DNA of 6,176 nucleotides from Bacteroidota bacterium (GTDB lineage Bacteria; Bacteroidota; Bacteroidia; UKL13-3). Under the pieces are notes generated by a model, which was not told where the DNA came from, searched no databases, and was given only the letters and a program-made list of their open reading frames with translations. Where the stretch lies: the NCBI GenBank assembly GCA_018883485.1, contig VEQB01000147.1, positions 1 to 6,176 on the forward strand, written 5' to 3'. The translations under genes and the position numbers were made by a program. Each line of letters opens with the position of its first letter. Position 1 is the first letter of the stretch. Positions 1-5,733 of the stretch are shown piece after piece.

Positions 1-1008
1 CTCTTACTACATGTATGGAGTTATGGCCAAAGCATTCTTTACAAACAACAAAACAAAATACTGGAGTACAACTTCGGCGTATTAGATTCTGGAGGCATGG
101 ACTTGCTTACAGAATCGGAGAAAATTATGTACGAATTGAAGTTTATGGAAAAGCGTTACAGCAAAACTATTTACAACAATTATGAATGGAAGGTAGATAT
201 CAAAATTGATAGTAATGAGTATGAACAAGACTGGATGAAACTATCGAAACATTTTAGCTATACGGCTAACGGAATTGAGATTTATGATGAAAACGGTTAC
301 ATCATAAAAACAATTCCTTACACCGCAGATGAATTGGCACAAAGAAGGGAAGAAAAGCAAGACATCATAGACAATGGCTACCATCCTGGCATTGCGGTGT
401 TTCCAGAATTTACAGCTCCAACTATTGCTGCTCTAGCCACTGAAGGCATTATAGTTGAAACTTTAGTAAATGGAGATGTTCGCATGAAGAGCACTACACA
501 AACAACCTTTTTTAATAAGGCGCGCAGAACTATTATAGATGAATTTAAGGATAAGGATAACATTCAAAATAGAATTACAGAAGCCTATGATTTAATGCCG
601 AATAACAAAGGGTATTTGCCACGCATAAATAAACACGAGCGTTATGTAAAATCAATTAAAGGCCCATGTATTACAGAAACCAAGTTAGTTTATTATACCG
701 ATTACCAAATTGAGGATCCAGGCTTACTGATAGACAAAGCGGTTCAACCCAAAGAGAGCATAGTGCTTTTCCCAAATCCTAACAATGGTGTATTTACGGT
801 AAATGTAACCTTTGCCGACAATGCAAGTATTAGTCAGGCCAGAATAATTAATCTATTAGATGGCAGCTCTACAAATCTAGAAATAGGAAGTGGAAGCAAT
901 GGCAAAACCATAGAAGTAAATAGGCCAAATTTAGCTCCAGGAAATTATGCCGTGCAAGTGATTGGCAGCAATCAAAAAACACTTACAGTAAACTTTATTA
1001 AAAATTAA
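1..1008 (+). CDS. T9SS type A sorting-domain protein of unknown function, 5' end cut by window edge
   Basis: The frame is open from the first base, so the ATG at 97 is internal. The first visible residues, LLLHVWSYGQS, look like the end of a signal peptide, so the true start is probably only about 10 codons outside the window. Visible length is 335 residues. The body (about residues 35-245) is hydrophilic, has a charged helical stretch (ADELAQRREEKQDI), and matches no family I recognise. Residues from about 250 to the end form a Por-type sorting domain: VLFPNPNNGVF (P258, N259, P260, G263), then beta strands and an LAPGNYAVQV strand near the C-terminus. In Bacteroidota this domain sends proteins through the outer membrane by type IX secretion and is then removed. 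The product should therefore be secreted or surface-attached. The hydrolase gene starts 11 bases downstream on the same strand, suggesting co-transcription. The sorting-domain call is firm; the function is unknown. Confidence 0.9.
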   Translation, partial: LLLHVWSYGQSILYKQQNKILEYNFGVLDSGGMDLLTESEKIMYELKFMEKRYSKTIYNNYEWKVDIKIDSNEYEQDWMKLSKHFSYTANGIEIYDENGYIIKTIPYTADELAQRREEKQDIIDNGYHPGIAVFPEFTAPTIAALATEGIIVETLVNGDVRMKSTTQTTFFNKARRTIIDEFKDKDNIQNRITEAYDLMPNNKGYLPRINKHERYVKSIKGPCITETKLVYYTDYQIEDPGLLIDKAVQPKESIVLFPNPNNGVFTVNVTFADNASISQARIINLLDGSSTNLEIGSGSNGKTIEVNRPNLAPGNYAVQVIGSNQKTLTVNFIKN

Positions 1009-1019
1009 ATCCAATAACC

Positions 1020-2888
1020 ATGAAAAACTTTTTTAACAAAATAATGGGGTTAGGCTTGCTACTTATTTGCACCTTAAACCTCAACGCCCAAACCGAGCCA
1101 CAAGTGGCCATAGGCGAAACCATCACATTTCCTCACCAAGATTCGCTATCGGCAACTCTAGAGCGCTTTGGCATCAGACTCATCGATTTCCCAGAGTGGG
1201 CAACCCAATGCCCCAAGTTTAAAGCTGAGTTACCCGATGGAGGCAGGAAAAGTCCTTGGGAGCCTTTTGTTGATACCAATAAGGTAATTTATAGGAATGG
1301 TAATGATAGTTCCTTACTTAAAAAATCTATTGAAAAAAACATTGTTTGGGTACATGGTTTAAATGGAAGCAAAAATTCTCTTTATCCACCAGCCTATGCA
1401 ACACAAAATGGTGCAACTGATTTTCCAGCAAGAATAGCCAAATGTCATGGCACCTATGGATTTTCTAAAGAACAAATATACTCTGAAAACTATGGCATTA
1501 CCCCTGCAGCATTTGATGTCAACTATTTTGCAGACAAGAACATTCTTGTTGCTTCAAGAACTAATGAAGATTTCGTAATTGGGCATAGCCAAGGTGGAAT
1601 TGTTGCAAGAGAATGGCTTAGAAAAATTGAAAAAGATCCAGCCAACTATCCAAACCTTGTTCACGGCTTGGTTAAATTCGGTACGCCTCATGGAGGGGCA
1701 ATGGTACTTAATAATTGCCGCCCAAATTTAGGCAATAAAGTTCCAGATTTTATGAATAATGCTTGTAGCAAACTCTCAAAACCTTTAGTTAGCGAAATAA
1801 TTAAGAAGAGCTTAATTACAAGACTAATTGTTTCAGATGATATGAAAAATAAGTTATCAGTAAAAGCTTGTGAATTCCTTAGTGATAATGTAGTACCTTT
1901 AGCATTTGACAACTACTATAAAAGAACCACCTTAGATTATTATGTTGGTTCGCCATTTCTAGAAGGATATAATACGGCTTCTGGACATGAAGAGGGTTTA
2001 TCAGAATATACTCTAAATGTTCCCGTGGTGCAGTTTTATGGCGAAGAGAAACAACCTATACTTTGGAAATTTCTAAGCAGTACAATTGGTATAGGTGAGG
2101 ATGCACTAGATAACAAGGAAGTATTTTTTGGCCACAGCACTGACGATCAGATTGAAAAAAAAGTTACTAAAATTATAGATGAAATGCAGGCTAAAGAAAA
2201 TTTTCAAAATGAACAATATCAAAGGTTTAAGAAAGCAGAAATTGGATTTTATGCTGCTGCGATTATTTCATTCAAAAATCCTTTTGGAGTTGCAACTTAT
2301 TTGGCAGCAGCGATAATAGCTGGTAAAAATAAAAACAATGCTTTAGAATACAAAAATGAATACCAAGGAGCTAAAGATTGGTATTTAGCTGCGAATGACT
2401 TATATTTAACGGAATTAATTGGAGCAAAAGTGACAACAACTAGTTTAGAATGTAAATTTATTGATGTGTTACAATGTAGAAGTGCAAACTATAATCCGGT
2501 TGGATCTGGAATTCCGGCAGTTGACGTTACGGTTAGATATAGTTTTGATTCAAAAACTGGAAATTGCTATCAGGATCCTATAAATAAAATGTACCAAAAT
2601 TACCATTTTAAAGGACATAATAATGGAAATTACAATGGACCATGCACAGGCACAAGGCAGGTAATTGCAACATGGAAAAACACCTACGAATACAAAGCTA
2701 ATGATGGTGTTGTTTTGGCAGAATCTGCTGGAAAATCCCTAAAAGTTAAAAACGGGTTAACATATAGAATTTATAAAATGCCTGAAACTAATCATGAACA
2801 AATGAAAAACTCTTTAGAAACTCAAAAAGCACTCACAAAGCTTTATGATAATAATATTGATAAAGTGTTTTCACTTCCAAAAAGGTAA
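1020..2888 (+). CDS. Exported alpha/beta hydrolase (lipase/esterase-like) with a large internal insertion
   Basis: A 622-residue protein. Residues 1-23 form a signal peptide (hydrophobic GLGLLLICTLNL, probable cleavage LNA|Q). Hydrolase motifs follow: VHGLNG at 111-116 (HG oxyanion region), the nucleophile elbow GHSQGG at 188-193 with Ser190 as likely nucleophile, and GTPHGG at 221-226. This set resembles PGAP1-like and other lipases. The likely acid and base lie far downstream: Asp562 in NDGVVLAESA and His592 in NHEQMKNS. About 335 residues separate GTPHGG from Asp562. That stretch has two short hydrophobic segments (408-417 and 423-435, split by FKNP) and several cysteines in its C-terminal part. 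His372 (GHSTDD) is an alternative catalytic His. No T9SS tail is visible, so the product is probably periplasmic or envelope-associated. The substrate is unknown; an ester or lipid is inferred from the fold. The gene lies 11 bases after the T9SS gene and 4 before the lipoprotein gene. Confidence 0.85.
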   Translation: MKNFFNKIMGLGLLLICTLNLNAQTEPQVAIGETITFPHQDSLSATLERFGIRLIDFPEWATQCPKFKAELPDGGRKSPWEPFVDTNKVIYRNGNDSSLLKKSIEKNIVWVHGLNGSKNSLYPPAYATQNGATDFPARIAKCHGTYGFSKEQIYSENYGITPAAFDVNYFADKNILVASRTNEDFVIGHSQGGIVAREWLRKIEKDPANYPNLVHGLVKFGTPHGGAMVLNNCRPNLGNKVPDFMNNACSKLSKPLVSEIIKKSLITRLIVSDDMKNKLSVKACEFLSDNVVPLAFDNYYKRTTLDYYVGSPFLEGYNTASGHEEGLSEYTLNVPVVQFYGEEKQPILWKFLSSTIGIGEDALDNKEVFFGHSTDDQIEKKVTKIIDEMQAKENFQNEQYQRFKKAEIGFYAAAIISFKNPFGVATYLAAAIIAGKNKNNALEYKNEYQGAKDWYLAANDLYLTELIGAKVTTTSLECKFIDVLQCRSANYNPVGSGIPAVDVTVRYSFDSKTGNCYQDPINKMYQNYHFKGHNNGNYNGPCTGTRQVIATWKNTYEYKANDGVVLAESAGKSLKVKNGLTYRIYKMPETNHEQMKNSLETQKALTKLYDNNIDKVFSLPKR

Positions 2889-2892
2889 TCCA

Positions 2893-4110
2893 ATGAAAGC
2901 AATACTGAATATTTTTTTTATCATAATAATCTTAGTTGGTTGCAAAACCTCAAGTGAAAGATTAAATCCTTTGACAATTGAGAGCATGGCTCTTGATTCA
3001 CTTTGGAGCATTCCTAATGGTTATAGTATTATGCCTGAACTACATTCTGAAAATATTTTAGTCTCTTGGATGTTTAGAGAACAAGGAGATATTTACAGGT
3101 CTCTTAATAAGGTTACAGGTAAAATCAATTGGGAGTGGTATGATTATTTCAAACCTGGAAATGCAAATCATCACATCATTAAAAATAATATTCTTGTTAT
3201 TGCCGATGGCCCAAGAAACTATGGTGTTGATTTAAGTTCAGGCCATACAATTTGGAGAAATCAAATGCCAGACCATAGCGCCATTGCACAAATCTACTTT
3301 GATGGTGAAACCTATACCTATCAAACTTATATAGATGATTATGATGTTTCAAAAATTTTTAGAACAAATATAATTAATGGAAACAGGGATTTGGTTTTAG
3401 CCATTAGCGATACTTTTGAGAGCTATAGTAAAACTATAATTTCACCTTTAACAATAACAAAAAACTCTAAGGGCGAAAACATACTAATCATGAGTTTGTA
3501 CCTACGGCCTAAAGGTGGTGACCAAAGTGCTAAAAACGTTGTGTTGTGTTATAGCCTTGACCACAATAGATATAAATGGTCAAAAGATTATACCAATCAA
3601 TATAGAGAATTTTCCTTCAATGGCTTTAAAGCCATTGGAGGTAATACCTTTATCTTCGCAGATTTTATGCAAAAAGACTATTTGCTTTGCCTGAACAATG
3701 ATGATGGTAGTATTACCTGGTCAAATGAAATCCCCAACCAAGGTGTAAGTATGCATTTAGTTAATGGAAATATTATTGCACTTTGCAATGGCAGAACTGC
3801 TGTAAATTGTTTTAACCAAAAAACAGGCAAATTAGTTTGGACACAAACCTTTTCAAATATGAACATGCCTGACCATAATTTCACATTTGAAGATGGTACA
3901 ATTTTTAAAAACTACTTGTTTTCTGCACAGTGTGATCACCTCCTTGTTTTAGACATAAATAATGGTTTGGTTAAGTATTATAAAAACATAGCCCTCCCCA
4001 ACGGCTGCCTCCAATACGGTGTAGCCATAGACGAGGCCAAGCGGGTATTTTATGTGCAAGACCGGTATAGAATTATTTGCTATAAATTGCCAAAGGAAAT
4101 TGTTTACTAA
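2893..4110 (+). CDS. PQQ-like beta-propeller lipoprotein
   Basis: A 405-residue protein. I start it at the ATG at 2893, because MKAILNIFFIIIILVGC from there is a textbook lipoprotein signal with lipobox LVGC and lipidated Cys17. An in-frame ATG at 2845 would add 16 residues, overlap the hydrolase gene and spoil the signal. The mature protein carries PQQ-like propeller blades, each ending in a turn plus Trp: NKVTGKINW (W80), DLSSGHTIW (W121), DHNRYKW (W229), NDDGSITW (W276), NQKTGKLVW (W316), and a weaker DINNGLVKYY (to Tyr363). The fold is shared by BamB-type scaffold lipoproteins and PQQ dehydrogenases. Nothing here shows cofactor binding, so a protein-binding scaffold role in the envelope is more likely. 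It begins 4 bases after the hydrolase stop, which implies translational coupling and a joint function. A chaperone, partner or inhibitor of the hydrolase is possible but unproven. Confidence 0.85.
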   Translation: MKAILNIFFIIIILVGCKTSSERLNPLTIESMALDSLWSIPNGYSIMPELHSENILVSWMFREQGDIYRSLNKVTGKINWEWYDYFKPGNANHHIIKNNILVIADGPRNYGVDLSSGHTIWRNQMPDHSAIAQIYFDGETYTYQTYIDDYDVSKIFRTNIINGNRDLVLAISDTFESYSKTIISPLTITKNSKGENILIMSLYLRPKGGDQSAKNVVLCYSLDHNRYKWSKDYTNQYREFSFNGFKAIGGNTFIFADFMQKDYLLCLNNDDGSITWSNEIPNQGVSMHLVNGNIIALCNGRTAVNCFNQKTGKLVWTQTFSNMNMPDHNFTFEDGTIFKNYLFSAQCDHLLVLDINNGLVKYYKNIALPNGCLQYGVAIDEAKRVFYVQDRYRIICYKLPKEIVY

Positions 4111-4151
4111 AAATTTAGTATTTTTATAAAACAAATAAATTAACCATGAGA

Positions 4152-4186
4152 TACCCAATTGGGGCCTGAACCAACACTATTGGGTA
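4152..4186. other. Weak hairpin between convergent genes
   Basis: TACCCAAT (4152-4159) pairs with ATTGGGTA (4179-4186), an 8-base stem with a 19-base loop in which TGG (4160-4162) can pair with CCA (4171-4173). It lies between the ends of the lipoprotein and toxin genes, where a terminator would be expected. No T-run follows on either strand, so a terminator role is only a guess. Its right arm overlaps the direct repeat at 4175-4195. Nothing else is evident in 4111-4212. Confidence 0.3.
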
Positions 4187-4195
4187 GGTGCTGTT
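4175..4195 (+). repeat. Left copy of 21-base direct repeat flanking the toxin-antitoxin module
   Basis: Identical over 21 bases (core TATTGGGTAGGTGCTG) to 5061-5081, in the same orientation. Similarity extends leftward through AACC plus two mismatched bases. This copy ends 17 bases from the toxin stop codon. The copy-to-copy distance is 886 bases and encloses both toxin-antitoxin genes. It could be a target duplication, a recombination scar, or two members of a dispersed intergenic repeat family. Confidence 0.85.
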
Positions 4196-4212
4196 CATGT
4201 TGTGTTTTGGAG

Positions 4213-4614
4213 TTAGTCTATCGTCCAATCTTCGATAACAATTCCGTCTAATCGGTTAAAGTCGCTTAAGTTTTTTGTTACCAAAGTCAGATTGTTAAAA
4301 ATAGCTGTTGAACCGATAAGTAAATCAAAATCGTCTAACATTTTGCCTTTGGTTTTTAGCCGAGCTTTTTCGATAGCGTAGATGTCAAATGCTGGGAAAA
4401 TTGGCAGCACTTCTATTTTCGCTTGAAACGTATCAAGTACATGTTGATTCATTTCCTTTTTTGTGCTTTTTGCTATTCCGTATTTCAGTTCTGCAATCGT
4501 TATTTCAGATACAACGCAATTTTCAAATCCAATCTCACGGATTTTTTCTAAAAGGCTGAATTGTCCGTTAAAGAAATAAGCACAAATATTAGTGTCTAAA
4601 AGGTACTTTTTCAC
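4213..4614 (-). CDS. vapC: PIN-domain ribonuclease toxin, VapC type
   Basis: A 133-residue single PIN domain, the normal length for VapC. The acidic metal site is visible: Asp7 in LLDTN, Glu42 in SEITIAELKYG, Asp97 in DDFDLLIGSTA, with Asp118 in TKNLSDFNRL a candidate fourth ligand. VapC toxins are Mg-dependent endoribonucleases that cleave tRNA or rRNA and arrest growth when free of antitoxin. The start codon is GTG (4612-4614), overlapping the antitoxin TGA as GTGA. No nearby ATG gives this N-terminus, and KKYLLDTN is where PIN domains normally begin. The overlap implies translation coupled to the antitoxin, keeping toxin output below antitoxin output. The RNA target cannot be told from sequence. 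The gene is convergent with the lipoprotein gene and looks intact. Confidence 0.93.
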   Translation of the reverse strand: MKKYLLDTNICAYFFNGQFSLLEKIREIGFENCVVSEITIAELKYGIAKSTKKEMNQHVLDTFQAKIEVLPIFPAFDIYAIEKARLKTKGKMLDDFDLLIGSTAIFNNLTLVTKNLSDFNRLDGIVIEDWTID

Positions 4615-4856
4615 AAGTCAATAGATTTTCGGCTGAAATTTCTGTCTTTTTTCAGCTCGCCAATAAACTCGTCAGCCGATTGGTCAAGTTCCCAAGATCC
4701 AAATAATGCTTCCCATGAAGTATCTTTTTTCACTTCCGTGGTTTTCATTGACTTTGAAAGTCGGGCAATAAGCTCTAATTTATTGTTTGGGCTTAGGCTT
4801 TTCAGTAACGTATAGTAGCTGTCAACTAAGTTTATATTTATATCTGTTGTCTTCAT
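4611..4856 (-). CDS. Antitoxin partner of the VapC-type toxin
   Basis: An 81-residue protein directly upstream of the toxin and overlapping it by 4 bases, the classical antitoxin position. The N-terminal half (VDSYYTLLKSLSPNNKLELI) looks helical, like a dimerising region that could bind DNA. The C-terminal part (ALFGSWELDQSADEFIGEL, then KKDRNFSRK) resembles the tail of small Bacteroidota antitoxins paired with PIN toxins: a GSW motif, an acidic helix and arginines (Arg72, Arg76). In known VapBC complexes such a tail occupies the toxin groove and an Arg can block the active site. Complexes of this type usually repress their own promoter. A candidate promoter lies just upstream, on the minus strand. 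The role rests mainly on position and tail pattern; the exact antitoxin family is not assigned. Confidence 0.85.
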   Translation of the reverse strand: MKTTDININLVDSYYTLLKSLSPNNKLELIARLSKSMKTTEVKKDTSWEALFGSWELDQSADEFIGELKKDRNFSRKSIDL

Positions 4857-4878
4857 CTTTGATTGCTTTTAATTAATA

Positions 4879-4910
4879 CAAAAATACAAAAAATATCAAA
4901 CGTTCTCAAC
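4879..4910 (-). promoter_or_regulatory. Candidate Bacteroidota-type promoter for the toxin-antitoxin operon
   Basis: Read on the minus strand, TATTTTTG (4886-4879) fits the Bacteroidota -7 consensus TAnnTTTG, and GTTG (4910-4907) lies 20 bases upstream, near the usual -33 TTG spacing. The -7 element is 22 bases from the antitoxin ATG, giving a short leader. The region is very AT-rich, so chance matches are easy. An antitoxin operator would be expected to overlap it, but I see no clear palindrome. Confidence 0.4.
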
Positions 4911-5060
4911 TACGAATTTAACGATTTTGTCGAAACGTGTTGTTCTGTGGTTCGGTCTGAACGGTTGGCAGCTACCCGATGGTGGCTAGAAAGCAGCACA
5001 ACCTATGCAATTAAGCAAATTAAACAGAGAACTACAAGCATACATTAATCGCTAAACCGC
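4911..5060. other. Upstream flank of the toxin-antitoxin module, no gene seen
   Basis: This stretch lies between the antitoxin promoter and the right copy of the 21-base repeat. A 61-codon plus-strand frame (4863-5048) crosses it, but it starts inside the promoter, has no domain-like pattern and is not called. The part at 4930-5000 is more GC-rich than its AT-rich surroundings and may be remnant sequence carried with the module. I see no RNA gene or clear hairpin. Confidence 0.5.
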
Positions 5061-5081
5061 CACTATTGGGTAGGTGCTGTT
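5061..5081 (+). repeat. Right copy of 21-base direct repeat flanking the toxin-antitoxin module
   Basis: Identical to 4175-4195 and in the same orientation; it lies 204 bases upstream of the antitoxin start. Here the copy sits inside a possible stem: CGCCA (5058-5062) can pair with TGGCG (5088-5092), with partial outer pairing between ATTAAT (5044-5049) and ATTAGT (5095-5100). The left copy lacks this stem. Confidence 0.85.
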
Positions 5082-5165
5082 ATTGGCTGGCGTATTAGTT
5101 GTAAACTTGGTTTAATCATGGTCACGCAGTATAAAATAATAGCTCTTTACTTTTACGCTCTTGTC

Positions 5166-5189
5166 ACTTTTTTGTTTGGCCAAAAAAGT
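5166..5189. repeat. T-run/A-run hairpin
   Basis: ACTTTTTT (5166-5173) pairs perfectly with AAAAAAGT (5182-5189) around GTTTGGCC. A second CCAAAAAAG follows 12 bases after the first (5180-5188 and 5192-5200). It looks like the AT-rich edge of the structured intergenic element that continues to about 5310. A terminator role is unlikely because the stem itself is almost all A-T. Confidence 0.55.
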
Positions 5190-5204
5190 AACCAAAAAAG
5201 GCCC

Positions 5205-5290
5205 CCAACGGAACCAACTTAAAAGATTCTTGTCGCACAGGCCAACGCCGCTCAAGCCAGTCCCGCACGTGCGGGACGCTCTTCCGTTGG
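5205..5290. repeat. GC-rich nested inverted repeat with 18-base perfect palindrome
   Basis: CCAACGGAA (5205-5213) is exactly complementary to TTCCGTTGG (5282-5290). Between them lies an 18-base perfect palindrome, GTCCCGCACGTGCGGGAC (5260-5277). The block is far richer in GC than its neighbours and shows no coding signal; the minus-strand frame at 5112-5303 is an artefact of it. It resembles the dispersed palindromic intergenic elements I recall from other Bacteroidota genomes, but that recollection is not checked here. Confidence 0.7.
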
Positions 5291-5377
5291 ATCCCCACCG
5301 CACGCCGACCGATCCGGTTTGTATGATTTAGTTTAGGGCAAAATCGTCAGAATCTCCATCATTTTTTCTAACTTTAT

Positions 5378-5440
5378 CAAGTCGTTTTCAAAGGAGGAAT
5401 TTGAAATTCATTTCGAGTTTCAGGATTTGAAAACGACTTG
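5378..5440. repeat. Hairpin with 15-base perfect arms
   Basis: CAAGTCGTTTTCAAA (5378-5392) is the exact reverse complement of TTTGAAAACGACTTG (5426-5440). The 33-base loop can form a further TGAAA/TTTCA stem (5402-5406 with 5418-5422). No T-run follows on either strand, so it is not a standard terminator. It lies in non-coding DNA between the GC-rich palindromic block and the symporter gene. A structured RNA, a protein-binding site or a remnant of a small inverted-repeat element are all possible. Confidence 0.8.
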
Positions 5441-5602
5441 TTACGTCAACCCAAAATGAGTGAGGCTTTTTGCAATAAACTAATCATCAAATTTCGGATT
5501 TTGTCTTGCAGTGGTCATGCCACGAATGAGCGATTAAAAGTTTGGATTGAACGGATGGCTGTCAATATTTTTTACAGTTGTTGCCGTGTCCGCTGCATCT
5601 CC
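5441..5602. other. Non-coding stretch, no gene seen
   Basis: No frame here looks coding. The plus-strand 66-codon frame (5438-5638) starts inside the hairpin arm, is rich in Cys, Arg and Ser, and has no domain pattern. Short features only: a near-palindrome GTGGTCATGCCAC at about 5511-5523. With 5082-5440, this makes about 520 bases that hold structured repeats but no convincing gene. Confidence 0.5.
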
Positions 5603-5725
5603 TTACGCTTGCCAATAACTTACATCTTCCCCCAATAAAACCTCATCAAACATTCCAACTAGAGAAAGTATGCGCAGTTCAATTGCGTATCCAGAGAAAA
5701 AAGTAAAAGGTAGAATTGGTTTCAT
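5603..5725 (-). CDS. Possible 40-residue ORF after the symporter gene, doubtful
   Basis: An ATG at 5725 lies 8 bases past the symporter stop and opens a 40-codon frame ending in TAA at 5603-5605. The N-terminal part is moderately hydrophobic (MKPILPFTFFSGYAIELRIL), followed by LVGMFDEVLLGEDVSYWQA. I recognise no family. The close spacing and same strand allow a small downstream gene or the leftover end of a broken one, but a frame this short in AT-rich DNA can occur by chance. Confidence 0.22.
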   Translation of the reverse strand: MKPILPFTFFSGYAIELRILSLVGMFDEVLLGEDVSYWQA

Positions 5726-5733
5726 AAGAGCTA

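Noticed and set aside
378..563. Minus-strand frames opposite the three operon genes (also 1688-1912, 3678-3884, 3949-4158)
   Set aside because: They are antisense shadows of well-supported genes and have no independent features.
97..1008. Starting the T9SS protein at the ATG at 97
   Set aside because: The frame is open to base 1 and the upstream residues look like a signal peptide, so 97 is internal.
2845..2892. Earlier in-frame ATG for the propeller lipoprotein
   Set aside because: It would overlap the hydrolase gene by 44 bases and place 16 extra residues before a complete lipoprotein signal that starts at 2893.
4863..5048. Plus-strand 61-codon frame
   Set aside because: It starts inside the likely antitoxin promoter, shows no domain or export pattern, and lies opposite an active upstream region.
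4175..5081. CRISPR array
   Set aside because: Only two copies of the repeat exist, 886 bases apart with genes between them.
5044..5100. Integron attC site around the right direct repeat
   Set aside because: There is some stem-forming ability, but the GTTRRRY / RYYYAAC core boxes are missing and no integrase is present.
5112..5303. Minus-strand 63-codon frame
   Set aside because: It is a translation of the palindromic GC-rich element and A/T hairpin; its residues (Gly, Arg, Ser and Cys clusters) follow the repeat composition.
5438..5638. Plus-strand 66-codon frame
   Set aside because: It begins at the end of a hairpin arm and has a Cys/Arg/Ser-rich composition with no recognisable pattern.
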